This document shows positions 1 to 7,697 of a stretch of 8,125 nucleotides of DNA, in pieces; position 1 is the first letter of the stretch; each line of letters starts with the position of its first letter. The notes below the pieces were generated by a model. The model was given only the letters and a program-made list of their open reading frames with translations, was not told where the DNA came from and did no database searches. The translations under genes and the position numbers were made by a program. Source of the stretch: Bryobacterales bacterium (GTDB lineage Bacteria > Acidobacteriota > Terriglobia > Bryobacterales > Bryobacteraceae); NCBI GenBank assembly GCA_003164075.1, contig PLRZ01000108.1, positions 8,919 to 17,043 on the forward strand, read 5' to 3'.

Positions 1-837
1 CCGGTGAACGGAAACTTCGCGCCGCCGGATCGTGCGATCGAAATCCGCAACCTGCTTTCGGCGCGCACCGGGTGGCGCGCGCAGGACATGCTGGCGGTGC
101 AGACGGACATTTTCTGCGCGTTCGACAAGTTTCTGGCGGCGCAGGTGGTGGCGGCTTACGACCGGCGCGGGTCCAGGAATCCGGCCCTCGATCCGTCGGT
201 GGCGCTGTTGCGCGCCTGGGACGGCCGCATGGATAAGGATCAGGCGGCGCCGTTTCTCATCTCGCTGCTCTACCAGCATGTGCGCACTTCCGTGGCCGAG
301 AGCGCTTCGCCGGGCAAAGGGCAGCTTTACGAGTACGCCATGGGACCGGCGGCGATCCGGAAGCTTTTGCGGGAGCGTCCCGGCGGTTGGTTCCGCGACT
401 ACGACGCCACGCTGCTGCGCGCGCTGGTGGACGCGGTGGATGAAGCCAAGCGGATTCAGGGCCCCAACGCCATTCGATGGAAGTACGGGGCGTACCTGCG
501 GGTCGAAATCGATCACCCGGTGTTGCACGCGGCGATGGAGCGGATTCCGGCGATCGGCAAGTTCCTCGACATTTTCGAAATCGGTCCGGTGCCCATGAGC
601 GGATCCTCCACTACAATCAAGCAGACGACGCGTCTCTTAGGGCCGTCGATGCGCATGAACGCGGACCTGGGCGATTGGGATCGCTCTGAGCTGAACGTCC
701 TGATCGGACAATCCGGCCAGCCGTTCTCGGGACACTATAAAGACGAGTGGGACGACTATTACAACGGCCGAAGCTATCCTATGCAATTCAAGAACGTGCG
801 TGCCAGGAACAGGCTGGAACTTCGGCCCGGGAAATAA
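1..837 (+). CDS. Penicillin acylase family protein, C-terminal part (5' partial)
   Basis: The frame is open from the first base, so the GTG at 4 is most likely internal and the gene begins upstream of the window. About 278 residues are visible. The strongest evidence is the C-terminal segment at about residues 230-262, which reads IGQSGQPFSGHYKDEW followed by DDYYNGRSYPMQF. This closely matches the end of the beta chain of penicillin/cephalosporin acylase-type Ntn hydrolases, where a G(Q)SG.P.S.HY.D....Y..G.. pattern is usual. The family cleaves amide bonds of acylated substrates (beta-lactams, acyl-homoserine lactones and similar compounds), normally in the periplasm after autocatalytic processing. 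The nucleophilic serine at the start of the beta chain and the signal peptide lie outside the window, so substrate and activity cannot be judged. G+C is high, as in the guaB region. The family call is solid; the substrate is unknown. Confidence 0.85.
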   Translation, partial: PVNGNFAPPDRAIEIRNLLSARTGWRAQDMLAVQTDIFCAFDKFLAAQVVAAYDRRGSRNPALDPSVALLRAWDGRMDKDQAAPFLISLLYQHVRTSVAESASPGKGQLYEYAMGPAAIRKLLRERPGGWFRDYDATLLRALVDAVDEAKRIQGPNAIRWKYGAYLRVEIDHPVLHAAMERIPAIGKFLDIFEIGPVPMSGSSTTIKQTTRLLGPSMRMNADLGDWDRSELNVLIGQSGQPFSGHYKDEWDDYYNGRSYPMQFKNVRARNRLELRPGK

Positions 838-1290
838 TACTTCTGTGTTGCAAACGTGGGGCGGGCAATCTTGGCTGAAACCCACCGCTGGTAGCCCGGC
901 GCGGCTCTCGACAGGTTGGGACCCCTGCTAGAAGGGTCGCGGTTCGGATACACTCGCACCGACCAATCCTTTGAATCGCTTGCAGTAGTTTACTGGCCTG
1001 CGGTTCTCACATTGCGGGTATTGCAAAGTGGTACGGCAGATGATTTGAGTTTTCCGACTGGGGCCTCGCATCATCGGGGCATTGGTCTTCGCTTTCCCAG
1101 TAGCCGATGCAGGAAACTACTGTGACGGCGTGCATAGCGATTCGGGCTGTTTCCATTCGCATGCCCGACACAGTAGACGGGACGTTCTCCATTCTATGGG
1201 CCGTCTGGCAAACATTCAGGGGGAGTCCGATTTCAACCTTGGCTCACGGTAGGGCATGGCGATACCAGTGCAAACGTGCAAGCCCCATCT
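838..1290. other. Intergenic region without a convincing gene
   Basis: This is the long gap between the acylase stop and the methyltransferase promoter. The only open frames are short (under about 70 codons), lack ribosome-binding sites and resemble no family I know. A weak hairpin (GACCC 920-924, GGGTC 934-938) might help terminate the acylase transcript, but it has no T-run. The notable content is a cluster of CAGTAG motifs between 982 and 1176, listed separately. Base composition falls here from that of the upstream gene, so the left junction of the inserted cassette probably lies in this stretch. I see no integrase, tRNA or clear attachment site. Confidence 0.6.
982..1176. promoter_or_regulatory. 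Cluster of CAGTAG/CTACTG motifs upstream of the methyltransferase
   Basis: The hexamer CAGTAG occurs at 983-988, 1098-1103 and 1171-1176 on the + strand and at 1117-1122 on the minus strand: four copies in under 200 bases, where about 0.1 would be expected by chance. Longer forms pair up. CAGTAGTTT at 983-991 is inverted against AAACTACTG at 1114-1122, and CTACTGTG at 1117-1124 is inverted against CACAGTAG at 1169-1176. A further copy lies between the divergent ParB-like and vsr genes, where GTAAACTACTGC at 4220-4231 matches GCAGTAGTTTAC at 982-993 in inverted orientation. These could be binding sites for a protein that controls or loads on the cassette, perhaps the ParB-like protein. That role is inference. 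Confidence 0.35.
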
Positions 1291-1320
1291 TTGCAAGAGC
1301 TTGAGTCGAAGTGGTACAAT
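1291..1320 (+). promoter_or_regulatory. Putative sigma70-type promoter of the cytosine methyltransferase
   Basis: A -35-like TTGCAA at 1291-1296 is separated by 18 bases from a -10-like TACAAT at 1315-1320. The -10 is preceded by TGG at 1312-1314, which makes an extended -10 (TGnTACAAT). Transcription would begin near 1327, leaving a leader of only about 8 bases before the ATG at 1335. This argues against the upstream GTG at 1311, which falls inside the spacer. It is a prediction from sequence only. Confidence 0.5.
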
Positions 1321-1334
1321 CAACCGCTCAAGCA

Positions 1335-2288
1335 ATGATAACCCGTAAGGTACAAGCAGTATCCCTATTCAGCGGATGCGGCGGATCTGATCTTGCCCTG
1401 CAAGAAGAGGGATACGAGATTCTTTGGGCTAACGACACGTGGGAAGCGGCATGCGAAGTTTACCGAGCCAACTTGAAAGACCCCAGTATCGAATGCGGCG
1501 ATATCTCTGATTTTCACAGCTTTCCAGAGGCCGAGCTGTTGGTGGGCTGTTATCCCTGTCAGGGCTATACCCAGGGAGGGAAGCGGGATTGGGGCGCTTC
1601 TATCAACTTTCTGTATCGGGAATTCGACCGGGTCTTGCGGATGATCGGACCACTGGCTTTTGTTGTGGAGAATGTCAATGGTATGACGTACGGGGATAAT
1701 CTAGACCTCCTGAACAACCAACTTCGTCGCTTTCGACTCGCGGGTTACCGAGTCAAGCCAACCGTGCTGAACGCAAAGAACTACGGCGTCGCCCAGAATC
1801 GTCGGCGCATCTTTTTGGTTGGCATCCGATCCGATATCGATTTCTTATACGAATTCCCACCGCCTACACACGGCCCAAATCTCGCAAATCCATATCTAAC
1901 GCAACGCGACTTATTGCGGGACATGCCGGAATGGCCGACGGGAGAATTCAATGAAGAACCGTTTCACTGGTACTATCTTTCTCGGCGGCGGCGGTATGAG
2001 TGGGACGAGCCCAGCCCCTGCATCGTCGGTCATTGGCGTCACGTGCCGCTGCACCCCATGAGCCCGCCGCTTAGGCGAATCCACACCGACAAATGGGAGT
2101 TTATCCATGATGGGCCGGCGCGAAGGCTGTCTTACAAGGAGTGTGCGGCTCTGCAGGGTTTTCCGTCAAATTTCGAATGGCCGGCGACACGTATTCGTGA
2201 CACCTTTCAGATGGTTGGCAATGCGGTCCCGCCACCGCTCTTTTCCGCTGTCCTGCGCGGATTAAGTGGGCTTTGGGATATGGTCTAG
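1335..2288 (+). CDS. DNA (cytosine-5)-methyltransferase
   Basis: A protein of 317 residues with all the main C5-methyltransferase motifs in the normal order. Motif I (SAM binding) is LFSGCGG at about 11-17. Motif IV is GCYPCQ at 71-76, with C75 as the catalytic cysteine. Motif VI is VENV around 111-114, motif VIII is QNRRRIFLVG from 154, and motif X is VGNAVPP near 294-300. The short target-recognition region lies at about 172-255, and the segment RRLSYKECAALQGFP corresponds to motif IX. The enzyme transfers a methyl group from SAM to carbon 5 of cytosine in a specific, here unknown, site. I chose ATG 1335 over the in-frame GTG at 1311 because a good extended -10 promoter covers the GTG; neither start has a strong Shine-Dalgarno sequence. 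It converges on the nuclease-like gene, and the shared CTAG at 2285-2288 gives both genes their stop. A vsr gene lies nearby, as is common for 5-methylcytosine methyltransferases. G+C is lower than in the flanking housekeeping genes, which suggests acquisition. Confidence 0.93.
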   Translation: MITRKVQAVSLFSGCGGSDLALQEEGYEILWANDTWEAACEVYRANLKDPSIECGDISDFHSFPEAELLVGCYPCQGYTQGGKRDWGASINFLYREFDRVLRMIGPLAFVVENVNGMTYGDNLDLLNNQLRRFRLAGYRVKPTVLNAKNYGVAQNRRRIFLVGIRSDIDFLYEFPPPTHGPNLANPYLTQRDLLRDMPEWPTGEFNEEPFHWYYLSRRRRYEWDEPSPCIVGHWRHVPLHPMSPPLRRIHTDKWEFIHDGPARRLSYKECAALQGFPSNFEWPATRIRDTFQMVGNAVPPPLFSAVLRGLSGLWDMV

Positions 2289-3133
2289 ACAAGTGCAACG
2301 GCGAGCGCCGTGTCACGCTTGGCCTGAAGCCACTGGGCTACCTCCTCCGTGGCGGTCGGCGCGTACTCGCAAATACGGAAGCGGTCGAGCGTCAGGTTGC
2401 TGGCAGAAAGCTTCCGTAGTCGAGCGTCCTCATCCATAGCGAATGGCACCGCGAAAAAGGTCAGAAACACGCTGCGGTGGTCATGATTGAAGTAACTCCA
2501 AAACAGACCCGGCTGCACTTCCATGCCCTTCCGCTTCCAGTCGTACTTTCCGGTCGCGCAATTGCCAAGAGCAATCAGGCGAGGATACAGGTCATCTCGA
2601 AAGCTCTTCACAATCAATACGTCCCAGCCCGCATCGCCCCCGCCAGGCGCTGCCACTCTCAGTTTCACTCCGAGGTTCGGAATGAGTTCAATTACCTTAT
2701 CAAGGAGTGCCCCGTAATCCGGGGTCTCCTCTGAGTGCCATGGTGCGCCGATGCGCAGGGCAGAGCCACCGAAAAACCGTTTGGCCGCACCCATAACAAT
2801 AGTCTCGAACTGGACGGAACGCTGATGGTTCTCGATGTCGGCGGCGGGCATCTGACTCAACGCAAGGCAAAACAAATAAGTCGTTCGGGCCGGTTCGGCA
2901 TGAGCCACTTGGAGCTTGTAGCCGTCACACGAAAACGGGTAAGCGTCTGCAAGGAGAATCCGCCGATCTTGAAATTCGTCCATGACATTCTGCGCAATCG
3001 CTTCAGCCCGCAACCCGTCCTCTTCGCTGAGCGCCGCCTCAAGCTCCTCCTTCAAAGCACTTATTGTTATCGATCCCCCCTTTGCCCAGGTCTTCAACTC
3101 GACTACGTCGGCGATATCGGTAATGCTTTTCAT
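2285..3133 (-). CDS. Putative PD-(D/E)XK-like nuclease, second gene of the ParB-like operon
   Basis: A soluble protein of 282 residues with no signal or membrane segment. A helix with E110 (VQFETIVMGAAKRFFGG) is followed by GGGDAGWDVLIV at 164-175 and ALGNCATGKYDWKRK at 188-202. The spacing resembles a restriction-endonuclease fold: a helix glutamate, then a strand with an acidic residue (D167/D171), then the strand that normally carries (D/E)xK. In that last strand the acidic residue is N191 and the lysine position is A193, with K196 and K200 just downstream, so the site is degenerate or the lysine has migrated. From memory, related proteins carry a G-Q-C-A-x-G version of this strand and occur near methyltransferases. 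The gene starts at an ATG overlapping the ParB-like stop by four bases (ATGA, 3130-3133), so translation is probably coupled. Its position next to a methyltransferase suggests the restriction effector. The fold call is moderate; activity is unproven. Confidence 0.5.
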   Translation of the reverse strand: MKSITDIADVVELKTWAKGGSITISALKEELEAALSEEDGLRAEAIAQNVMDEFQDRRILLADAYPFSCDGYKLQVAHAEPARTTYLFCLALSQMPAADIENHQRSVQFETIVMGAAKRFFGGSALRIGAPWHSEETPDYGALLDKVIELIPNLGVKLRVAAPGGGDAGWDVLIVKSFRDDLYPRLIALGNCATGKYDWKRKGMEVQPGLFWSYFNHDHRSVFLTFFAVPFAMDEDARLRKLSASNLTLDRFRICEYAPTATEEVAQWLQAKRDTALAVALV

Positions 3134-4203
3134 CCTTGTTGTCGTGTCCTAAGCGGTTGATCGGTGGTGTTCAGCTTGAGTTTGTCAAATGCGCGGTCAA
3201 GATTGGTTATGGCTGATATGACTTTTGGATCGTCCTTGACATCATTGACTTTCGGCAGGCACTCTTCGATCGTGTACGCAGCAGTGAGCAGTTTCTCTGC
3301 AATTTCCCCAGAGCTAGCTTCCGTGTACAGAAGCGCGCCATCAATGTTCTTTTTCGCACGAAAATACTGGAGTGCCCCGGGACTGGATAAGACGGCGTCA
3401 AGCTTTTGCTGGGCGCGGCTGTTGACCAGAGGCGGCAGTCTTTTGGTCCCGATTGTCCAGGCAACGAATTCACGGAGCTGGCCCATGCGGTCTTGGGGCA
3501 CCGGGTTTTCAGTCAGCGGGTCCGCCTTCAAATCCAAGAAACGCTGAACTTCTTGACTGCCGAGGAGCGTATAGAATGTACCGAAGTACCGCTTTGAGGG
3601 AGCTTCTTGTGGGCTAAAACCGGCTTGCCGTTCAGCCTGTTGGAGGGTCAGATATGCGACCAGCCACCGACGCAAAGTCGGCAGGTTCGTGCCGAGCCGC
3701 TTTGCAAACTTGCCTAGTTTTTCGGACGAAAAATCGTTTCCACAGCGTTCGAGTACGAACCGGGCCTTTGCTTCCGGGGGCCACTCACGGGTTGCCGTGA
3801 CATGCTTGTATCCCAGGTATGCCTCGAGCTTGTCCGCCTCCCAGCCGGTCTGGATATTGACTGCCTTCAAGGAATCGGCGACGTCTGTATTCATTGGCGG
3901 CAGCGCCGGCTCCGGGCCACCGTCGCTAATCCGAATGCCATTGAGCAACTTCAAAGCAGCAAGCCGGCGGTTTCCCTCGATCACGTAGAAATCGCCCGGT
4001 CGTTCCGCCGGGCGAGCAATCATCGGGTCGCCCTCGATTGCTCCGGAAGACGCCATTGAGTTGAGGAGGTCCTCAATGCCGATCTCCTCAACAAGAAAGC
4101 GGAAAATCTGCTGTTGGTCACCTGCGAAATCGCCGGGTAGCCGGGGGTTTTGAGGGTCGAACAGGAGCTTCTGAACCTGCACGAGTTGTGTTGCGATAGG
4201 CAT
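3130..4203 (-). CDS. ParB/Srx-fold domain protein, first gene of the operon with the nuclease-like gene
   Basis: A protein of 357 residues. The N-terminal 90 residues carry the ParB/Srx-fold signature: LLFDPQNPR at about 13-21, then YVIEGNRRLAALKLL at 73-87, where EGNRR corresponds to the nucleotide-contacting G-E-R-R box of ParB-type domains. HVTATREWPPEAKA at 134-147 continues the ParB pattern. A helical segment at about 158-185 could be the helix-turn-helix that follows the ParB domain. Residues 190-357 match nothing I recognise. ParB-type domains bind CTP or act as ATPase/nuclease-like modules on DNA. Here, with no ParA and beside a methyltransferase and Vsr, a chromosome-partition role is unlikely. 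A DNA-sensing, sliding or site-loading role in restriction or regulation is more plausible, but this is inference. The start is the ATG at 4203, with a weak AGG upstream and a TACAAT hexamer 13 bases before it. Confidence 0.75.
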   Translation of the reverse strand: MPIATQLVQVQKLLFDPQNPRLPGDFAGDQQQIFRFLVEEIGIEDLLNSMASSGAIEGDPMIARPAERPGDFYVIEGNRRLAALKLLNGIRISDGGPEPALPPMNTDVADSLKAVNIQTGWEADKLEAYLGYKHVTATREWPPEAKARFVLERCGNDFSSEKLGKFAKRLGTNLPTLRRWLVAYLTLQQAERQAGFSPQEAPSKRYFGTFYTLLGSQEVQRFLDLKADPLTENPVPQDRMGQLREFVAWTIGTKRLPPLVNSRAQQKLDAVLSSPGALQYFRAKKNIDGALLYTEASSGEIAEKLLTAAYTIEECLPKVNDVKDDPKVISAITNLDRAFDKLKLNTTDQPLRTRQQG

Positions 4204-4216
4204 ATGGCCTGCCGCT

Positions 4217-4222
4217 ATTGTA
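4217..4222 (-). promoter_or_regulatory. Possible -10 hexamer of the ParB-like/nuclease operon
   Basis: On the minus strand this reads TACAAT and ends 13 bases before the ATG of the ParB-like gene. The same hexamer sits 14 bases before the methyltransferase ATG, so both transcripts would have very short leaders. No good -35 is visible here. The site lies inside or just ahead of the divergent vsr reading frame and abuts a CTACTG motif at 4225-4230, so the two divergent genes probably share control. Confidence 0.3.
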
Positions 4223-4233
4223 AACTACTGCCC

Positions 4234-4725
4234 ATGGTGCTTGGCCCGACCACGACGGATCCAGCCAGGAGAAAGAACATGCAGGCCATTCGGTCTCGTG
4301 GCAACCGGTCAACCGAGTGGCGCCTTCGCGCCATGCTTGTGAGGCGTGGAATCCGAGGATGGGAAACACATGCACGCGACATCCTTGGCGTCCCCGACTT
4401 CTTCTTCCCTGTAGAGAGGTTGGCGGTCTTTGTCGATGGCTGCTTTTGGCACTGTTGTCCCAAATGCGGGCATATGCCAAAATCCAACGTAACGTATTGG
4501 CAGCCGAAGATCGGCAGAAACAAGGCGCGGGATCGGCGCGTGTCGGCTCATCTGAGGAAGTCCGGCTACACGGTTCTCAGAATTTGGGAATGCGATATCC
4601 GGCTGAACCTAGAACAATGCGCAGTACGCGTTTCGACTATCTTGCAGTCCAAGTCAGCGAAACTAGTCCGGAGCGGTCTGACTGCCACACAAGAGGACCG
4701 CGCGCTGGATGGCCAGGCCGGATAG
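4234..4725 (+). CDS. vsr: Very short patch repair (DNA mismatch) endonuclease Vsr
   Basis: A protein of 163 residues from the ATG at 4234. Family landmarks in order are DPARRKNMQAIRSRG at 9-23, E28, GVPDFFF at 52-58 with the metal-binding aspartate D55, VFVDGCFWH at 65-73, YWQPKIGRN at 88-96, RDRR at 99-102 and WEC at 118-120. Vsr nicks 5' of the T in T:G mismatches left by deamination of 5-methylcytosine and so protects methylated sites from C-to-T mutation. C70, C75, C78 and C120 are likely zinc ligands; D68 replaces the catalytic-site histidine of E. coli Vsr, a substitution I recall as common in homologues. An alternative ATG at 4204 would add ten residues (MACRYCKLLP) and would abut the divergent ParB-like ATG directly as CATATG. 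I prefer 4234 because its distance to the RRKNM motif resembles that in E. coli Vsr. Neither start has a strong ribosome-binding site. It should serve the methyltransferase at 1335-2288. Confidence 0.9.
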   Translation: MVLGPTTTDPARRKNMQAIRSRGNRSTEWRLRAMLVRRGIRGWETHARDILGVPDFFFPVERLAVFVDGCFWHCCPKCGHMPKSNVTYWQPKIGRNKARDRRVSAHLRKSGYTVLRIWECDIRLNLEQCAVRVSTILQSKSAKLVRSGLTATQEDRALDGQAG

Positions 4726-4752
4726 CCCGTCCCGCGTTCTGAGGCCCCACCC

Positions 4753-7139
<2,387 letters not shown>

Positions 7140-7147
7140 AACTTAGT

Positions 7148-7292
7148 TAGTTTCTGTCGCGAAACTCCGACTCGTAACGGCAAGACCGCTCCTTGGCGGT
7201 CACGGCTCAGTAACAAATCCCGTGGAATCATCGCTTCGTTACCGAGCCGCGACCGCCAGGGAGCGGTTTCTTGAGTTTCGCGACAGAAACTA
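7148..7292. repeat. Large imperfect palindrome (MITE- or REP-like), possible bidirectional terminator
   Basis: Outer arms at 7148-7167 and 7273-7292 are exact reverse complements over 20 bases. Inner arms at 7185-7214 and 7238-7267 match at 27 of 30 positions, all three differences being transitions. They enclose a 23-base loop (7215-7237). An asymmetric interruption of 17 bases on the left and 5 on the right separates the outer and inner arms. The outer arm is itself nearly palindromic (AGTTTC, six bases, GAAACT). TAGTTAG occurs at both edges (7144-7150 and 7291-7297) and may be a target-site duplication that overlaps the arm ends. It lies between the convergent ends of guaB and the small minus-strand gene, where it could terminate transcription from both sides. 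It contains no coding sequence. It looks like a dispersed, non-autonomous repeat of the genome; copy number cannot be judged here. Confidence 0.75.
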
Positions 7293-7297
7293 GTTAG

Positions 7298-7355
7298 GGC
7301 CAGCCGCCGATGAACGCAGATGAGACAATAAGTATTGGCTTGTCACTCATTCGGC
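7298..7355. other. Short spacer with GATGA-type direct repeat
   Basis: Between the palindrome and the next gene is CCGATGAACGCAGATGAGAC (7308-7327), containing two GATGA units ten bases apart. It resembles a GATGAACGCA-type dispersed repeat that I recall from several bacterial genomes; this is recollection only. Nothing else is recognisable. Confidence 0.25.
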
Positions 7356-7697
7356 TCAGCGATTGTTATCGTCCCAGTGTTTCCTGGTTTCCGCCAATAG
7401 GCGTTCCCGCTCTTCGGCAGAGAGTTCCAGCTTAGCTTTCGAGCTGCCTTGAACCGGGATTAGCATTGGCTCGCCGTTCGGGGCACGCCCAATTACATAT
7501 CCGGGATCACCCGTCAAAACCAGCAGCTTGATCCGCAATTCACAGCCGGGGCAGACCACTAGCTCCTCCTGTAGCGGAGGCATAATCGTAATCACGCTCC
7601 CGCAGTTGCAGGTTATGGGGATGGGATCGCAGCGCTCGACGGCGATCCCGGCCACAAACGTGAGATCGGGTCTTAGGTGTTGGTCAGGCTTAGGCAA
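7356..7697 (-). CDS. Small CxC/CxxC protein of unknown function
   Basis: I do not recognise this gene. From a TTG at 7697 it encodes 113 residues. The frame is open further upstream, but that part lies antiparallel in codon phase over the well-conserved helix-turn-helix gene and is unlikely to be translated. The TTG is preceded by GAGAG at a suitable distance and overlaps the upstream stop by eight bases, which suggests translational coupling; a GTG further in is possible. The N-terminal half has CDPIPITCNCG and, some 20 residues later, CPGC. The CxC and CxxC pairs could form a small zinc ribbon. After it come a short hydrophobic segment (LLVLTGDPGYVIG) and a charged C-terminal tail (LSAEERERLLAETRKHW). 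There is no signal peptide and no clear membrane segment. It could be a partner or effector of the regulator encoded just upstream. Confidence 0.55.
   Translation of the reverse strand: MPKPDQHLRPDLTFVAGIAVERCDPIPITCNCGSVITIMPPLQEELVVCPGCELRIKLLVLTGDPGYVIGRAPNGEPMLIPVQGSSKAKLELSAEERERLLAETRKHWDDNNR

Noticed and set aside
920..938. GACCC/GGGTC hairpin as a terminator for the acylase gene
   Set aside because: The stem is only five base pairs with no T-run, and it lies 80 bases past the stop; too weak to list as a feature.
1107..1304. Small plus-strand open frame before the methyltransferase
   Set aside because: Sixty-five codons with no ribosome-binding site, low-quality composition, and overlap with the predicted promoter.
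2735..3160. Plus-strand open frame of 141 codons opposite the nuclease-like gene
   Set aside because: It has no recognisable motif, and the minus-strand gene is supported by operon structure and overlap.
4150..4233. TTG start giving a 191-residue Vsr
   Set aside because: It overlaps the ParB-like coding sequence by over 50 bases, and the extra residues have no counterpart in Vsr proteins.
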